Below, one piece after another: positions 1 to 8,416 of a stretch of 13,823 nt of DNA. Every line of letters begins with the position of its first letter. Position 1 is the first letter of the stretch. The notes below the pieces were generated by a model. The model ran no database searches. It was not told where the DNA came from and was given only the letters and a program-made list of their open reading frames with translations. The stretch spans positions 1-13,823 of the forward strand of contig SHUN01000022.1 of assembly GCA_009697495.1 (NCBI GenBank), written 5' to 3'. This DNA comes from Bryobacterales bacterium. GTDB lineage: Bacteria; Acidobacteriota; Terriglobia; Bryobacterales; Bryobacteraceae. Made by a program: the position numbers and the translations under genes.

Positions 1-2
1 CT

Positions 3-509
3 TGTGCTCAGTTAGAGTTGCCCACTCCATGCGCCGCACCTTGGTCCGCAAGCCATAGGTGGGCAAGGCGTTATCATCCCAGGCCCTGCCGGGCCGACGG
101 GTCAATTCTGGAGAGCATACCCGGATCATTTCTGGAGAGTGCCGAAGGCCTGGGATTTCTGAAAACGGGTTCGCCAGCCGAGCAGCGCTTGCGGGCCGAA
201 GACCGCCGCCGCGCGCAAGATCTATACAATATCGCCTCGCGCGTCCAAGGCCATTGGCAAAACCAAAAAACGCTTCCCGCGACGATGGACGAGTTGACGG
301 CCGGCGCCGCCGCGGGGCTTACGCTCAAGGATCCATTCACACAGGAGCCCTACGTCTATGCCGGGCTGGCCGCGCCGAAGTATCAGTTGTGCGCCGTCTT
401 CGCCACAGCAACGCCTTCAATTCCCAATCAGCCCCGCCCCGCCTGGGCGCATGGAAAAGGCTACGAGTGTCTGAACCTCGACGCGTCGACATCGCCCGAA
501 TACCCCTAA
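3..509 (+). CDS. 3' part of a gene with an uncharacterised conserved C-terminal domain; 5' end displaced or outside the window
   Basis: This frame is open from the window edge to TAA at 507-509. From about 147 on it reads like a real protein: Gly-Phe-Leu-Lys-Thr-Gly-Ser-Pro, an Arg/Asp-rich helix ending DLYNIASRVQGHW, then LPATMDEL, a DPFTQEPYVY segment, YQLCAVF and a final AWAHGKGYECLNLD. From memory, this pattern (GSPA..R, LP..LDEL, DP.T..PY.Y, Y.LCA.F, W.H..G..C) is the C-terminal domain of hypothetical bacterial proteins that have a membrane segment just before GSPA. I cannot assign a function. Before 147 the frame encodes no membrane helix, only a Pro/Arg/Ser-rich run with no family look, and it contains the direct repeat at 99-139. 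The gene is therefore probably 5'-truncated. An in-frame TTG at 18 gives 163 aa, but I doubt it is the native start. The stop overlaps the convergent ctp stop. Confidence 0.5.
   Translation, partial: CAQLELPTPCAAPWSASHRWARRYHPRPCRADGSILESIPGSFLESAEGLGFLKTGSPAEQRLRAEDRRRAQDLYNIASRVQGHWQNQKTLPATMDELTAGAAAGLTLKDPFTQEPYVYAGLAAPKYQLCAVFATATPSIPNQPRPAWAHGKGYECLNLDASTSPEYP
99..139. repeat. Two direct copies of a 17-bp motif, 24-bp period; possible insertion-sequence end
   Basis: GGGTCAATTCTGGAGAG (99-115) and GGATCATTTCTGGAGAG (123-139) match at 15 of 17 positions. They lie just before the point where the downstream frame starts to look like a conserved protein. Repeated GGTCAATT-type motifs are characteristic of the ends of IS21-family elements, so this may be the end of an element, or its relic, inserted into the gene. 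No transposase is visible, because only about 100 bp lies upstream. A small hairpin (GGCCC/GGGCC, 82-95) precedes the repeats. The repeat is directly seen; the IS assignment is a guess. Confidence 0.45.
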
Positions 510-1948
510 CGCAACGCCGCCAGCGCCGCCTGAATATACGGCTCCCGCTCCGCTTCAATCTCATCGCCCTTTTCAACGCCCAACGCCTGATTCACAATTT
601 CCTGCCGAAGCCGGAACCGGATCCACTCCGCGCTCGCAAACCACTCTCCAATTCCAGGCTGCACACGGTTCTGCGACAGATAGGCTCGGAACTTGTCGAT
701 CATGTCCGCCGGCGGTTCGAACTTTGCGGTCACTACTGGCTTGGACCGTAAAAACTCGGTCGCGAACACGGTATACGAGCCCGACGCCTCCAGGAATTGT
801 TCAAGCCGTTTGGTGGCCAAAGGCTGCACCGATTGGTCCGGCTCAATCCCGCCGCCGCCCCGCACTTCCCTGCCCTTATCGGTCTTATAAACCTGTGCGG
901 GCTTCAAAGTGGAATGCTCCAGTTGCATCCCCTCCAGAGGCTTCTGAATGCTGCGCCCGCTCGGCGTGTAGTAGAACGCCGTCGTCAACGCGAGCGCCGT
1001 CCCCTCGCGCAGCGGCATTACGTTCTGCACCAGCCCTTTACCAAAAGTCGGCTCGCCAACGATTACCGCGCGGTCATGATCCTGCAACGCGCCCGATAAA
1101 ATTTCCGCCGCGCTTGCCGTCTTTGCAGTCACAATCACAGAGATTGGAAACGGATACGGCACGCTGATCGACGGCACTTTTTCCTCCGCGCTAACGCGCC
1201 GCCCCTTGGCCGAAAGAATCACTTGCCCCGGCTGCAAAAACAGCGCCGCCGCGTCGAGCGCCGACGATACCGCGCCGCCCGGATTATTACGCAAATCCAG
1301 CACCAAGCCCTTCAGCTTCGCCCCGCCCAGCTTCTCAATCGCGTCCTTCATATCGCGCGCCGTACTCTCATCGAAAGATGCCACACGCAAATAGCCGATA
1401 CCCGTCTCCAACAAAAACGCGCGCTCCACCGATGGCGCCTGCATTTCCTGCGGCGTCAGCGTGAACTGCAGCGGCCGCGCGTTGCCCGGCTTCCGCACGT
1501 GTACCATCGCCTGCCCCTGCCTGGCGTCGGAAAGGACTTGAATCAGTTGCTCCGGCGTCAACGGGCCCAGCGCAATATTGTTGATCGCCACGATCTCGTC
1601 ACCGGCGCTGATCCCGGAGCGCTGCATCGGCGTCCCGGCGATGGTCTGCAACACGATAACGCGCCCAGGGAGAATGCTGACAACGCTGCCAAATCCCTTC
1701 ACCTCGCTGCGCTGCATTCGCTTCAACTGCCCAAACTGCTCCGGATCCATAAACGCCGAATGCGGATCGAGCCGGCGCAGCATCCCCGGAATGATGCCGC
1801 CGTAGAAAGCACGTTCGCTGTTCACAGCGTCGGCACCATGTTCGTCCATAATTCGCAAAACGCCAAAGATTTTTCGAACAGACTGTTCCAGATCATCCTC
1901 GGCGCGGAGGCATACGGACGCGAGCAAAATGAGAAAGATGCGTGGCAC
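506..1948 (-). CDS. ctpA: Secreted S41-family C-terminal processing peptidase with PDZ domain
   Basis: An exported serine protease of the tail-specific (Ctp/Prc) type, which trims or degrades envelope proteins at their C-termini. The GTG start at 1948 opens directly into a signal peptide (MPRIFLILLASVCLRA, likely cut after Ala16). An N-terminal helical segment ends in LRRLDPHSAFMDPEQF (about 58-72). The PDZ domain spans roughly 84-165 (GFGSVVSI, then SGISAGDEIVAINN). The S41 core shows GLVLDLRNNPGG (214-225), then TASAAEI with nucleophile Ser279, and FGKGLVQ with Lys304 as general base, so the Ser-Lys dyad is intact. A tail of about 100 residues after the catalytic core has no recognised domain. 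It is the last gene of the array and starts 3 nt after the ddl stop. Its TAG overlaps the TAA of the convergent gene, leaving no room for a terminator between them. Confidence 0.92.
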   Translation of the reverse strand: MPRIFLILLASVCLRAEDDLEQSVRKIFGVLRIMDEHGADAVNSERAFYGGIIPGMLRRLDPHSAFMDPEQFGQLKRMQRSEVKGFGSVVSILPGRVIVLQTIAGTPMQRSGISAGDEIVAINNIALGPLTPEQLIQVLSDARQGQAMVHVRKPGNARPLQFTLTPQEMQAPSVERAFLLETGIGYLRVASFDESTARDMKDAIEKLGGAKLKGLVLDLRNNPGGAVSSALDAAALFLQPGQVILSAKGRRVSAEEKVPSISVPYPFPISVIVTAKTASAAEILSGALQDHDRAVIVGEPTFGKGLVQNVMPLREGTALALTTAFYYTPSGRSIQKPLEGMQLEHSTLKPAQVYKTDKGREVRGGGGIEPDQSVQPLATKRLEQFLEASGSYTVFATEFLRSKPVVTAKFEPPADMIDKFRAYLSQNRVQPGIGEWFASAEWIRFRLRQEIVNQALGVEKGDEIEAEREPYIQAALAALR

Positions 1949-1951
1949 AGT

Positions 1952-2929
1952 TTACTTGGAGTAGCGCGTCGCCGTTTTCGTTTCGTGCCGTTCCAGGGCC
2001 AACGCAATTAAGCGGTCCAGAAGCGCCGAATAGGACACGCCACTGTACTCCCACATTTTTGGAAACATGCTGATGGACGTAAACCCGGGAATGGTATTCA
2101 CTTCATTGACGAAGATCTCTCCCGACGCACCATCCATCAGGAAATCCACACGGCTCATGCCCTGTACTTCGCAAGCGCGACAGGCCGCCACCGCCAACCG
2201 CCGCATTTCAGCGGTTTGCTCCGCGCTCAATTTCGCCGGCAGCTCGATCACCGCCTTGTCCAGCAAATATTTGTCTTCGTAGTCGTAGAACTCGCGCGAT
2301 GGAAAAATCTCGCAGGGAATCGACGCTTCCAACGGATCGTTCCCCAGAACCGAGCATTCAAACTCCCGCCCGATAACTGCTCGTTCAATGATGATCTTCG
2401 TGTCAAACTCGGCCGCGGCGAGAAGCGCCGCTTCCAATTGCGCGCGATTTTTCGCCTTGGCAACTCCCACGCTCGACCCCAGATTCGCCGGCTTCACAAA
2501 CACCGGATACGCGAATTTCGCTTCAATCGCGCCGGCGTCCAAATGCCCGCGAAACTGCGTCGAAAAATCCACTACCGGCAGCCCATGCGCGCGGCAGACG
2601 AGTTTCATGACTTCCTTGTCCATCGCCAGCGCGCTGCCCAGCACGCCCGGCCCGACGTACGCCAAATCGGCCAATTCCAGCAGGCCCTGCATCGTGCCGT
2701 CTTCGCCAAAAGTGCCGTGCAGCGCCGGGAACACAACATCAATGCCCCCATTGGCGCCAGGCTGCGGCAGTATCGGACCCGGCTGCCATTCGCCCGTTTT
2801 CGTAATGAAGATTTCGCGCACGTCATACTTCTCGCGGTCCAACGCCGCCAGTATCGACTGGGCCGATCGAATAGAAATCTCATGCTCCCCGGAGCGCCCG
2901 CCAAAAACGACGGCGATTGTTTTCTTCAT
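1952..2929 (-). CDS. ddl: D-alanine--D-alanine ligase
   Basis: A cytoplasmic ATP-grasp enzyme that joins two D-Ala into the dipeptide added to the peptidoglycan precursor. At 325 aa it has full family length. The N-terminus carries GGRSGEHEIS with Glu15, which positions the first D-Ala. The central part has ALHGTFGEDGTMQG (69-81), VKPANLGSSVGV (145-156, Ser152/153) and EFYDYEDKY with Tyr215. Together these form the D-Ala-specific active site with a Tyr omega loop, rather than the Phe of D-Ala-D-Lac ligases. Metal ligands follow in SRVDF (Asp262) and NEVNTIPGFT (Glu276, Asn278). The ATG overlaps the arginase TGA by four bases (ATGA), which suggests translational coupling. A weak purine stretch (AGGGAAG) lies a little far upstream of the start. 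Confidence 0.96.
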   Translation of the reverse strand: MKKTIAVVFGGRSGEHEISIRSAQSILAALDREKYDVREIFITKTGEWQPGPILPQPGANGGIDVVFPALHGTFGEDGTMQGLLELADLAYVGPGVLGSALAMDKEVMKLVCRAHGLPVVDFSTQFRGHLDAGAIEAKFAYPVFVKPANLGSSVGVAKAKNRAQLEAALLAAAEFDTKIIIERAVIGREFECSVLGNDPLEASIPCEIFPSREFYDYEDKYLLDKAVIELPAKLSAEQTAEMRRLAVAACRACEVQGMSRVDFLMDGASGEIFVNEVNTIPGFTSISMFPKMWEYSGVSYSALLDRLIALALERHETKTATRYSK

Positions 2930-3843
2930 AGAATTCGCTTCCCTAATGCCGACATCATCAACTCCACCGCCAAATCCGCCGTGCGGTTCGCAATATCCAA
3001 AACCGGATTCACTTCCACCACTTCCAATGAAACCAGCCGCGCCGTGTCCGATAACAGCTCCATCGCCAAATGCGCCTCTCGATACGTGATGCCGCCACGA
3101 ACCGGCGTCCCCACGCCGGGCGCTTCGTCCGGATCCACTGCGTCCATATCGAACGACAAATGAATCCCCGCCGTCCCCGTGGAAGCGATTTCAATAGCCT
3201 CCGCCATCACCCTCGGCAGGCCCTTCTCATCAATATCGCGCATCGTAAACGCGCGCACGCCGGACTTCTTCACATGCGGCGCTTCCAACGCATCGACGTC
3301 GCGAATACCAACCAGCGCCACGTTGCGCGGATCCACTTTCGGCGCGTATCCGAACAGGTGCGTCAACTGCTTCGGCCCTTTGCCAATCAGACACGCGAGC
3401 GGCATGCCATGCACGTTTCCGCTCGGCGAGGATTGCGGCGTGTTCATGTCGCAATGCGCATCCACCCAGATGACGCCGACTTTCTCTCCGCGCCGGTGAA
3501 AGTGATTCGCGATCCCGGAAATAGACCCCGCGGCAATCGAGTGATCGCCGCCCAAGACCAGCGGCACCTTTCCCTGCCCCGCCGCGTGCTGGACCTTCTC
3601 CGCCAGCCGCAAACAGGTCTCGGCAATCTGCGCCAGATACCGGGCCCGCTTCGGTCCGGGCGGTGAATTTTCCGCCTGCTCCACGGCCACGTTGCCCAGG
3701 TCCTCCACCTTATAACCAAGCGATGCGATACGGCTATGGATGTTGGCGACACGAATCGCCGACGGCCCCATGTCCACGCCGCGCCGGCCGGCCCCCAGAT
3801 CCATCGGCGCTCCAATAATGGCGATCGTGCTCTGCCGCATCAT
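2926..3843 (-). CDS. rocF: Arginase (L-arginine to L-ornithine and urea)
   Basis: A ureohydrolase with a binuclear Mn site. About 305 aa, the normal arginase length. It starts IAIIGAPMDLGAGRRGVDMGPSAIR, the typical arginase opening. Metal ligands are visible in GGDHS (His101), DAHCDMN (Asp128, His130, Asp132) and SFDMDAVDP (Asp232, Asp234). The loop SGNVHGMPLA (141-150) is typical of true arginases rather than agmatinases or formiminoglutamases. Two adjacent ATGs (3843 and 3840) are possible starts, just after the asnS TAA (5-nt gap). Longer in-frame starts up to 3891 would run into asnS and add nothing conserved. It lies between asnS and ddl; no ornithine aminotransferase, urease or arginine permease gene is in view. 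Ornithine supply, nitrogen recovery or polyamine synthesis are all possible roles. Confidence 0.94.
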   Translation of the reverse strand: MMRQSTIAIIGAPMDLGAGRRGVDMGPSAIRVANIHSRIASLGYKVEDLGNVAVEQAENSPPGPKRARYLAQIAETCLRLAEKVQHAAGQGKVPLVLGGDHSIAAGSISGIANHFHRRGEKVGVIWVDAHCDMNTPQSSPSGNVHGMPLACLIGKGPKQLTHLFGYAPKVDPRNVALVGIRDVDALEAPHVKKSGVRAFTMRDIDEKGLPRVMAEAIEIASTGTAGIHLSFDMDAVDPDEAPGVGTPVRGGITYREAHLAMELLSDTARLVSLEVVEVNPVLDIANRTADLAVELMMSALGKRIL

Positions 3844-3848
3844 AGGCG

Positions 3849-5159
3849 TTACGGCCGCGTGCGATACAACATGCGCGGATAGGCGATGCACTCACGAATA
3901 TGCTCCGTACCGCACATCCACGCGACGAACCGCTCCACGCCCATGCCAAATCCGCCGTGCGGCACGGTTCCGTATTTGCGCAGATCCATATACCAGTTAA
4001 ACGCTTCGGGCGGCAGATCGTGTTCCTTCAATCGCCGCAGCAATAGTTCCGGATCGTGTATGCGCTGGCCACCGCCGATGATCTCGCCATACCCTTCCGG
4101 CGCGATGACATCGACGCCCAGCGCCAATTTTTCGTTGTGTTCATCCGGCTGAAAGTAGAATGCCTTGATCTCGCTCGGATAGCGGTCTACCATCACCGGC
4201 CGGTCAAATTCCTGCGTCAGCAGCGTCTCGTCCGTGTTGCCGAAATCGCCGCCCCAAGTGATCTCGCTGCCCTTGCCGGCAAGGATTTTCACGGCGTCGT
4301 CATAGCTCATCCGCGGAAACGGCGCCTGCACCGATTCCAGCTTCTTGACGTCCCGCTCCAACACTTCCAACTCGGCCCGCCGGTTCTCCAGCACCCGGCC
4401 CACGCAATAGACAACCAGCCCCTCGGCCAGCGCCTTCACATCTTCCAAATTGGCAAAAGCCATCTCCGGCTCCACCATCCAGAACTCTGTCAAATGACGC
4501 CGCGTCTTGGATTTCTCCGCGCGAAACGTCGGGCCGAAACAGTACACTTTTCCCAACGCCATCGCGTTCGCTTCGTTATATAGCTGGCCGGATTGCGTCA
4601 GGTACACGATCTCGTCTTCGAAGTACTTCACTTCAAAAAGAGTCGAGGTTCCCTCGCAGGCCGCCGGAGTAAAAATCGGTGTATCCACCAGCGTAAAGCC
4701 CTGATTGTCGAAGTAGTCGCGAATGGCTTTGATCACTTCATGGCGCACACGCAGAATCGCCGTTTGCCGCCGCGAACGCAGCCACAAGTGACGATGGTCC
4801 ATCAGAAAATCGACCCCGTGATCCTTCGGCGTGATCGGATACGGATCGGACTCGGGCACCCGCTGCAGAATTTCCGCCGACTCCACATCCAGTTCAAATC
4901 CGCCCTGCGCCCGCGCCTCCGCCCGCACCTTTCCGGTGACGATCAGCGACGATTCCTGCGTCAAATCCTTCAACGCTTCAAACAACTCTTCCGGCAGATT
5001 CGCCTTCACCGCGACGCATTGGATGATCCCCGACCCATCGCGCAGCAGCGGAAAACAGATCTTTCCCGACCGCCGCAAGTTATACAACCAACCGGCGATC
5101 GACACGGTTTGCCCATCGTGCCTGGCGATTTCGGCAATGCGAACGCGGGGTGCGGACAT
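3849..5159 (-). CDS. asnS: Asparaginyl-tRNA synthetase
   Basis: A class II aminoacyl-tRNA synthetase that charges tRNA(Asn) with asparagine in the cytoplasm. It has 436 aa. The N-terminal OB-fold anticodon-binding domain spans about 1-100 ([29 protein letters not shown] region). The catalytic domain begins at the AsnRS-like [22 protein letters not shown] (108-129). Motif 2 is [15 protein letters not shown] (212-226) followed by WMVEPE, which separates AsnRS from the closely related AspRS. Motif 3 is [12 protein letters not shown] (403-414). The ATG is 1 nt after the stop of the upstream gene, with GGAG about 10 nt before it. Its presence suggests that the organism charges Asn directly, not only by Asp-tRNA amidation. 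Confidence 0.95.
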   Translation of the reverse strand: MSAPRVRIAEIARHDGQTVSIAGWLYNLRRSGKICFPLLRDGSGIIQCVAVKANLPEELFEALKDLTQESSLIVTGKVRAEARAQGGFELDVESAEILQRVPESDPYPITPKDHGVDFLMDHRHLWLRSRRQTAILRVRHEVIKAIRDYFDNQGFTLVDTPIFTPAACEGTSTLFEVKYFEDEIVYLTQSGQLYNEANAMALGKVYCFGPTFRAEKSKTRRHLTEFWMVEPEMAFANLEDVKALAEGLVVYCVGRVLENRRAELEVLERDVKKLESVQAPFPRMSYDDAVKILAGKGSEITWGGDFGNTDETLLTQEFDRPVMVDRYPSEIKAFYFQPDEHNEKLALGVDVIAPEGYGEIIGGGQRIHDPELLLRRLKEHDLPPEAFNWYMDLRKYGTVPHGGFGMGVERFVAWMCGTEHIRECIAYPRMLYRTRP

Positions 5160-5160
5160 A

Positions 5161-5991
5161 CTAAAAAGACTCCAAATTCTTGAATATTTTCCGAATCGCT
5201 TCCAGCGGTTGCGGGAACTCCGGCGACTCCTTCAACTCCAATAACAGCGGATACTGATGCTCCCGCGCGCGCAGCATCGGCATCACTTTCGCCCACGGAA
5301 TGCTGCCCCCGTTGGCCAGCGTGGGGAACAGATGCGCGTCCTTCACGCCGTCGTTGTCATGCACGTGCAGCGAGCGGATCCGGTCCTTCAATAGCTCGAA
5401 CTCTTTTTCAACACCGCCCATGATATGAGCATGACCCGTATCGAAACAAAATCCCATATCGAGGTGCGTTTGCCCCAGGAACAGCAACAGCTTCTCCGCG
5501 CTGGAAAGCCCGTTTGGAATATTTTCCAGCAAGATCTCCACGCCGCGATGCTTGGCAAACAGCCGCAATTCGTCCAGGCTGGCAAATCCGGCGTCGAATT
5601 TGCCATCGTCATAGTCGTCCTGCGGCCCGCCCAGATGCTGCACCAGGTAGCGAAACGGCACCTGCTCGGCAATCTCCAGAGCGCGCTTGATTTCATCGCA
5701 AGCGGCGATGCGCTTCGCCTTCACCAGATGCGCAATATTGACGATGGATTGCGGCCCGCTTCTCCCATTGGCGTCGTCGTTATACATCGGCGAATGCAGC
5801 GAGTGCAGTTTCAGCTCCGAATCGCGAAACCAATGCGCGAGCTCGTCGATTTGCGCATGGTTGTGATAGTCCAGATGCTGACGGGCGCAAAATATTTCGA
5901 CGGCCGAAATACCGCTCCCGGATAGCTTGTCCAGCGCGGCGGTCGTCAAACGATGATTGATAAAGTAGTGCATCGAAATAGCGTGATTCAT
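5161..5991 (-). CDS. Xylose isomerase-like TIM-barrel protein (sugar phosphate isomerase/epimerase family)
   Basis: A 276-aa protein of the AP-endonuclease-2/xylose-isomerase-like TIM-barrel fold. Members are metal-dependent sugar or inositol isomerases and epimerases, or hydrolases; the exact substrate here is unknown. Residues fitting the metal and active site are spread through the barrel: Glu32 (AVEIFCA), His63/His66 (LHSLHSP), His119 (LVQHLGG), Glu156 (LLENIPN), Asp184 and His187 ([10 protein letters not shown]), His211 (LHVHDND), His220 and Glu252 (LLLELK). There is no signal peptide. I chose the ATG at 5991; a TTG at 6012 that overlaps the ggt stop and an ATG at 5973 are alternatives. 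An endonuclease IV role is less likely, because such proteins are better conserved and usually lack this HVHDND pattern. It is cotranscribed between ggt and asnS. Confidence 0.8.
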   Translation of the reverse strand: MNHAISMHYFINHRLTTAALDKLSGSGISAVEIFCARQHLDYHNHAQIDELAHWFRDSELKLHSLHSPMYNDDANGRSGPQSIVNIAHLVKAKRIAACDEIKRALEIAEQVPFRYLVQHLGGPQDDYDDGKFDAGFASLDELRLFAKHRGVEILLENIPNGLSSAEKLLLFLGQTHLDMGFCFDTGHAHIMGGVEKEFELLKDRIRSLHVHDNDGVKDAHLFPTLANGGSIPWAKVMPMLRAREHQYPLLLELKESPEFPQPLEAIRKIFKNLESF

Positions 5992-6008
5992 TGGGTTTGG
6001 TCTAGCGA

Positions 6009-7670
6009 TCAATAGCCGGCGGCTTTGCCTTCCACACGCGGGTCCGATGCGCCGGCCAGCCAGCCGGTCTCTTCAAATTGGATCACCGCCATCTCGCAGA
6101 TATTCCGCACAATCTCCACCGCGTGGCCGCGCTGCTCCAACAGCTTTCGTGTATCGGGAGAAAACTGCGGCTCCATCTGCAACTTGTCCGGACGCCATTG
6201 ATGGTGGAAGCGCGGAAAATTCACGGCGTCCTGCGCGTTCATCTTGAAATCGATTACGTTCTGGATCACCTGCATCACCGAGGTCAGGATCTTCGTTCCG
6301 CCAGGCGTGCCGACAACCAAAAACGGCTTGCCGTCCTTCAACACAATACTCGGTGACATCGAACTCAGCGGCCGCTTATTCGGAATGATCGCGTTCGCTT
6401 CGCCTCCCAAAGCGCCGAACATGTTCGGATGGCCCGGCTTCACGGAGAAATCGTCCATCTCGTTATTTAGCAAAAACCCCAATCCGGGAACCGTCACGCC
6501 GGAACCATATCCGCCATTCAACGTATAGGTCACCGCCACGCAGTTCCCCTCGCTGTCGACAATCGAATAATGTGTGGTTTCGGTGCTTTCCATTGTTTTC
6601 AGGTCGCCGGCTTTTATGGCATCGCTGTTGGTGGCTTTGTCGGGATCAATCGACGCGCGGAGCTTACCAACATAGTTCGCGTTCAACAATTTCGAAACCG
6701 GAACCGGCCAGAAATCCGGGTCGCCTAAATGTTCCGCGCGGTCGGCATAATAGCGCCGCATCGCCTCGGCCGAATAATGAATCGCCTGCGCCGAACCCGC
6801 CCCCTGCTTCTCGTACCCGGTTTTTTCCAACACCGCCAGCATCTGCAAAATTCCAATTCCGCCCGAAGACGGCGGCGGTGCCGTGATCACTTTATAGCCG
6901 CGAAAATCGCCCTCTAGCGGCTTCCGTTCCGCAACCTCGTACTGCTTCAAATCATCCAGCGTGATGACGCCGCCGTGCTTGGCCATCTCCGACGCCAGAA
7001 TCCGCGCCGTCTCGCCCTCATAGAAATCGCGTGCGCCAAATTTCCGAATCCGCTCCAACACGCCAGCCAACTCCGGCTGCTTCAGCGTTCCGCCCGCTTC
7101 ATGGAACTCGCCATTCTTTTGAAAAATCCGCTTCGATTCCTCAAATTCCGCCAGGTTCTTCGCACCCTTCAAGGTATTGGCGAGGCCATAGCTAACGGTG
7201 AAGCCATCCCGCGCCAATTTCACCGACGGCGCCACAACATCGGCCCATTTCGCCTTCCCGTACTTGCGCTGCGCATACTCCAAGCCCCGCGGCGTCCCCG
7301 GCACCCCCGCCGCCCGCCAACCCAACACGGAGTCGCGCGTCGGGTTTCCGTCTTTGTCCAAATACATGTCCCGTGTCGCCTGCAGCGGGGCCCTTTCCCG
7401 AAAATCAATAAATGTGGAGCGTCCATCCGCAAACCGGATCAGCATGAATCCGCCGCCGCCGACATTGCCGGCGCTCGGATGTGTGACGGCCAGCGCAAAC
7501 CCCACCGCCGCGGCCGCGTCGATCGCGTTCCCGCCGGCTCGCAACACCGCCACGCCGGCGTCCGTCGCATTGGCCTCCCGCGACACGACCATCGCCTTTC
7601 GCGCCCGCACCGGCTGCGCTCCCGGCATAACGAATGTGGCAAGCAGGAGACAGGCTATCGTTCGGCGCAT
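6009..7670 (-). CDS. ggt: Gamma-glutamyltranspeptidase, exported
   Basis: An Ntn-hydrolase that cleaves glutathione and other gamma-glutamyl compounds in the periplasm and is made as a self-processing precursor. It has 553 aa, the usual length. MRRTIACLLLATFVMPGAQPVRA is a clear signal peptide, so the ATG at 7670 is preferred over a longer frame reaching 7745 that runs into rlmB. Substrate-binding Arg is in IDFRERAP (about Arg91). The autocleavage site is ESTE/TTHYS with nucleophile Thr365. It is followed by the small-subunit features GYGSGV, the lid-like LNNEMDDF (Asp406), PLSSMSPS (Ser436-Ser437) and VGTPGG (Gly457-Gly458), all matching the E. coli enzyme. The start is 10 nt after the rlmB stop and has no Shine-Dalgarno sequence. 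Possible roles are scavenging glutathione for Cys and Glu, or processing gamma-glutamyl peptides. Confidence 0.95.
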   Translation of the reverse strand: MRRTIACLLLATFVMPGAQPVRARKAMVVSREANATDAGVAVLRAGGNAIDAAAAVGFALAVTHPSAGNVGGGGFMLIRFADGRSTFIDFRERAPLQATRDMYLDKDGNPTRDSVLGWRAAGVPGTPRGLEYAQRKYGKAKWADVVAPSVKLARDGFTVSYGLANTLKGAKNLAEFEESKRIFQKNGEFHEAGGTLKQPELAGVLERIRKFGARDFYEGETARILASEMAKHGGVITLDDLKQYEVAERKPLEGDFRGYKVITAPPPSSGGIGILQMLAVLEKTGYEKQGAGSAQAIHYSAEAMRRYYADRAEHLGDPDFWPVPVSKLLNANYVGKLRASIDPDKATNSDAIKAGDLKTMESTETTHYSIVDSEGNCVAVTYTLNGGYGSGVTVPGLGFLLNNEMDDFSVKPGHPNMFGALGGEANAIIPNKRPLSSMSPSIVLKDGKPFLVVGTPGGTKILTSVMQVIQNVIDFKMNAQDAVNFPRFHHQWRPDKLQMEPQFSPDTRKLLEQRGHAVEIVRNICEMAVIQFEETGWLAGASDPRVEGKAAGY

Positions 7671-7680
7671 AAGTATCAGT

Positions 7681-8400
7681 TTACACCCCTGTCTTTCTCC
7701 GCCTCTTCCAATCGAACAACGCAACGCCAGCGGCAACGGAAACATTCAGTGACGCAATCTGCCCGCTCATTGGTATTTGCACCAGCACGTCGCAATGTTT
7801 CGCCACTAAGTCGTGTAAACCGTGGCCCTCCGCGCCAATCACAATCGCCGCCGGTTCGGCATACTCCACGCGGTCATAGGTCTGGGTCCCGCGCTCGTCC
7901 AATCCGTAAATCCAGTACCCCAGTTTCTTCAACCGGTCCAACGTCTGATTCAGATTCCCGACTTTTACCACCGGCAAATGCGCCAACGCGCCCGCCGCCG
8001 CCTTCGCCACAACTTCGGTCACCGGGGCCGCCCGCCGGTCCGGGATCACCACCGCGTCCGCCCCCGCCGCGTGCGCCGTGCGGACTATCGCGCCCAAATT
8101 GTGCGGGTCCTCCACGCCGTCCAGCACCACCAGCATTTTCGCTGTCTCCGCCACGTCATCGATAGTTAGATACGCGCTCACAGCCACTATCGCCAGCACG
8201 CCCTGATGTACCGCCACGCGGCTCGCCCGGTCCAGCGCCTCGCGAGTCTCAAACCGCACCGTCACCTTCCGCTCCCGGCATAGGTCAATGATCTCCTGCA
8301 ATCGCGGACCGCCCGCCCCTTTGGCGATCGAAACACGGTCAATCGACTGCCCCGATTTCAGGGCCGCCAGCACGGGATGGATTCCAGCTATGGTTTGCAC
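7681..8400 (-). CDS. rlmB: 23S rRNA (guanosine-2'-O)-methyltransferase RlmB-like, TrmH/SpoU family
   Basis: A SAM-dependent SPOUT methyltransferase, most likely acting on 23S rRNA (G2251 in E. coli). With the GTG start at 8400 it has 239 aa, close to E. coli RlmB. Residues 1-75 form the substrate-binding N-terminal domain ([10 protein letters not shown] near the start, [11 protein letters not shown] at about 62-72). The three SPOUT motifs are [16 protein letters not shown] (94-109, with Asn101 and Arg107), [10 protein letters not shown] (186-195) and [17 protein letters not shown] (209-225), which form the trefoil knot. The start is uncertain. An ATG at 8442 would add 14 residues with no family match and lie 1 nt from an ATG of the divergent gene. 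The GTG keeps the conserved start and leaves room for promoters. It heads the seven-gene array. Confidence 0.9.
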   Translation of the reverse strand: MQTIAGIHPVLAALKSGQSIDRVSIAKGAGGPRLQEIIDLCRERKVTVRFETREALDRASRVAVHQGVLAIVAVSAYLTIDDVAETAKMLVVLDGVEDPHNLGAIVRTAHAAGADAVVIPDRRAAPVTEVVAKAAAGALAHLPVVKVGNLNQTLDRLKKLGYWIYGLDERGTQTYDRVEYAEPAAIVIGAEGHGLHDLVAKHCDVLVQIPMSGQIASLNVSVAAGVALFDWKRRRKTGV

Positions 8401-8408
8401 TTCTATTG

Positions 8409-8414
8409 ATTTTA
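8409..8414 (-). promoter_or_regulatory. Possible -10 element for rlmB, leaderless arrangement
   Basis: On the minus strand TAAAAT (8414-8409) stands 8 nt before the GTG at 8400. No Shine-Dalgarno sequence lies between them. A start of transcription 6-8 nt after the hexamer would fall on or next to the GTG. No convincing -35 lies at the right distance. A perfect TTGACA (8423-8418) is only 3 nt upstream of the hexamer and does not fit it. Confidence 0.35.
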
Positions 8415-8416
8415 CC

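Noticed and set aside
1..58. Second open frame at the left edge ending TAG at 56-58
   Set aside because: Only 19 codons are visible and none is recognisable; it could be the end of an upstream gene, but this cannot be supported.
1223..3163. Long plus-strand open frames opposite ctp, ddl and rocF (1223-2011, 2216-3163)
   Set aside because: Arg-rich low-quality translations, no ribosome binding sites, entirely opposite conserved genes.
6975..8165. Long plus-strand open frame (396 codons) opposite ggt and rlmB
   Set aside because: Its protein is Arg/Pro/His-rich without any domain. It is antisense to two well-supported genes, and such frames arise from GC-rich codon bias.
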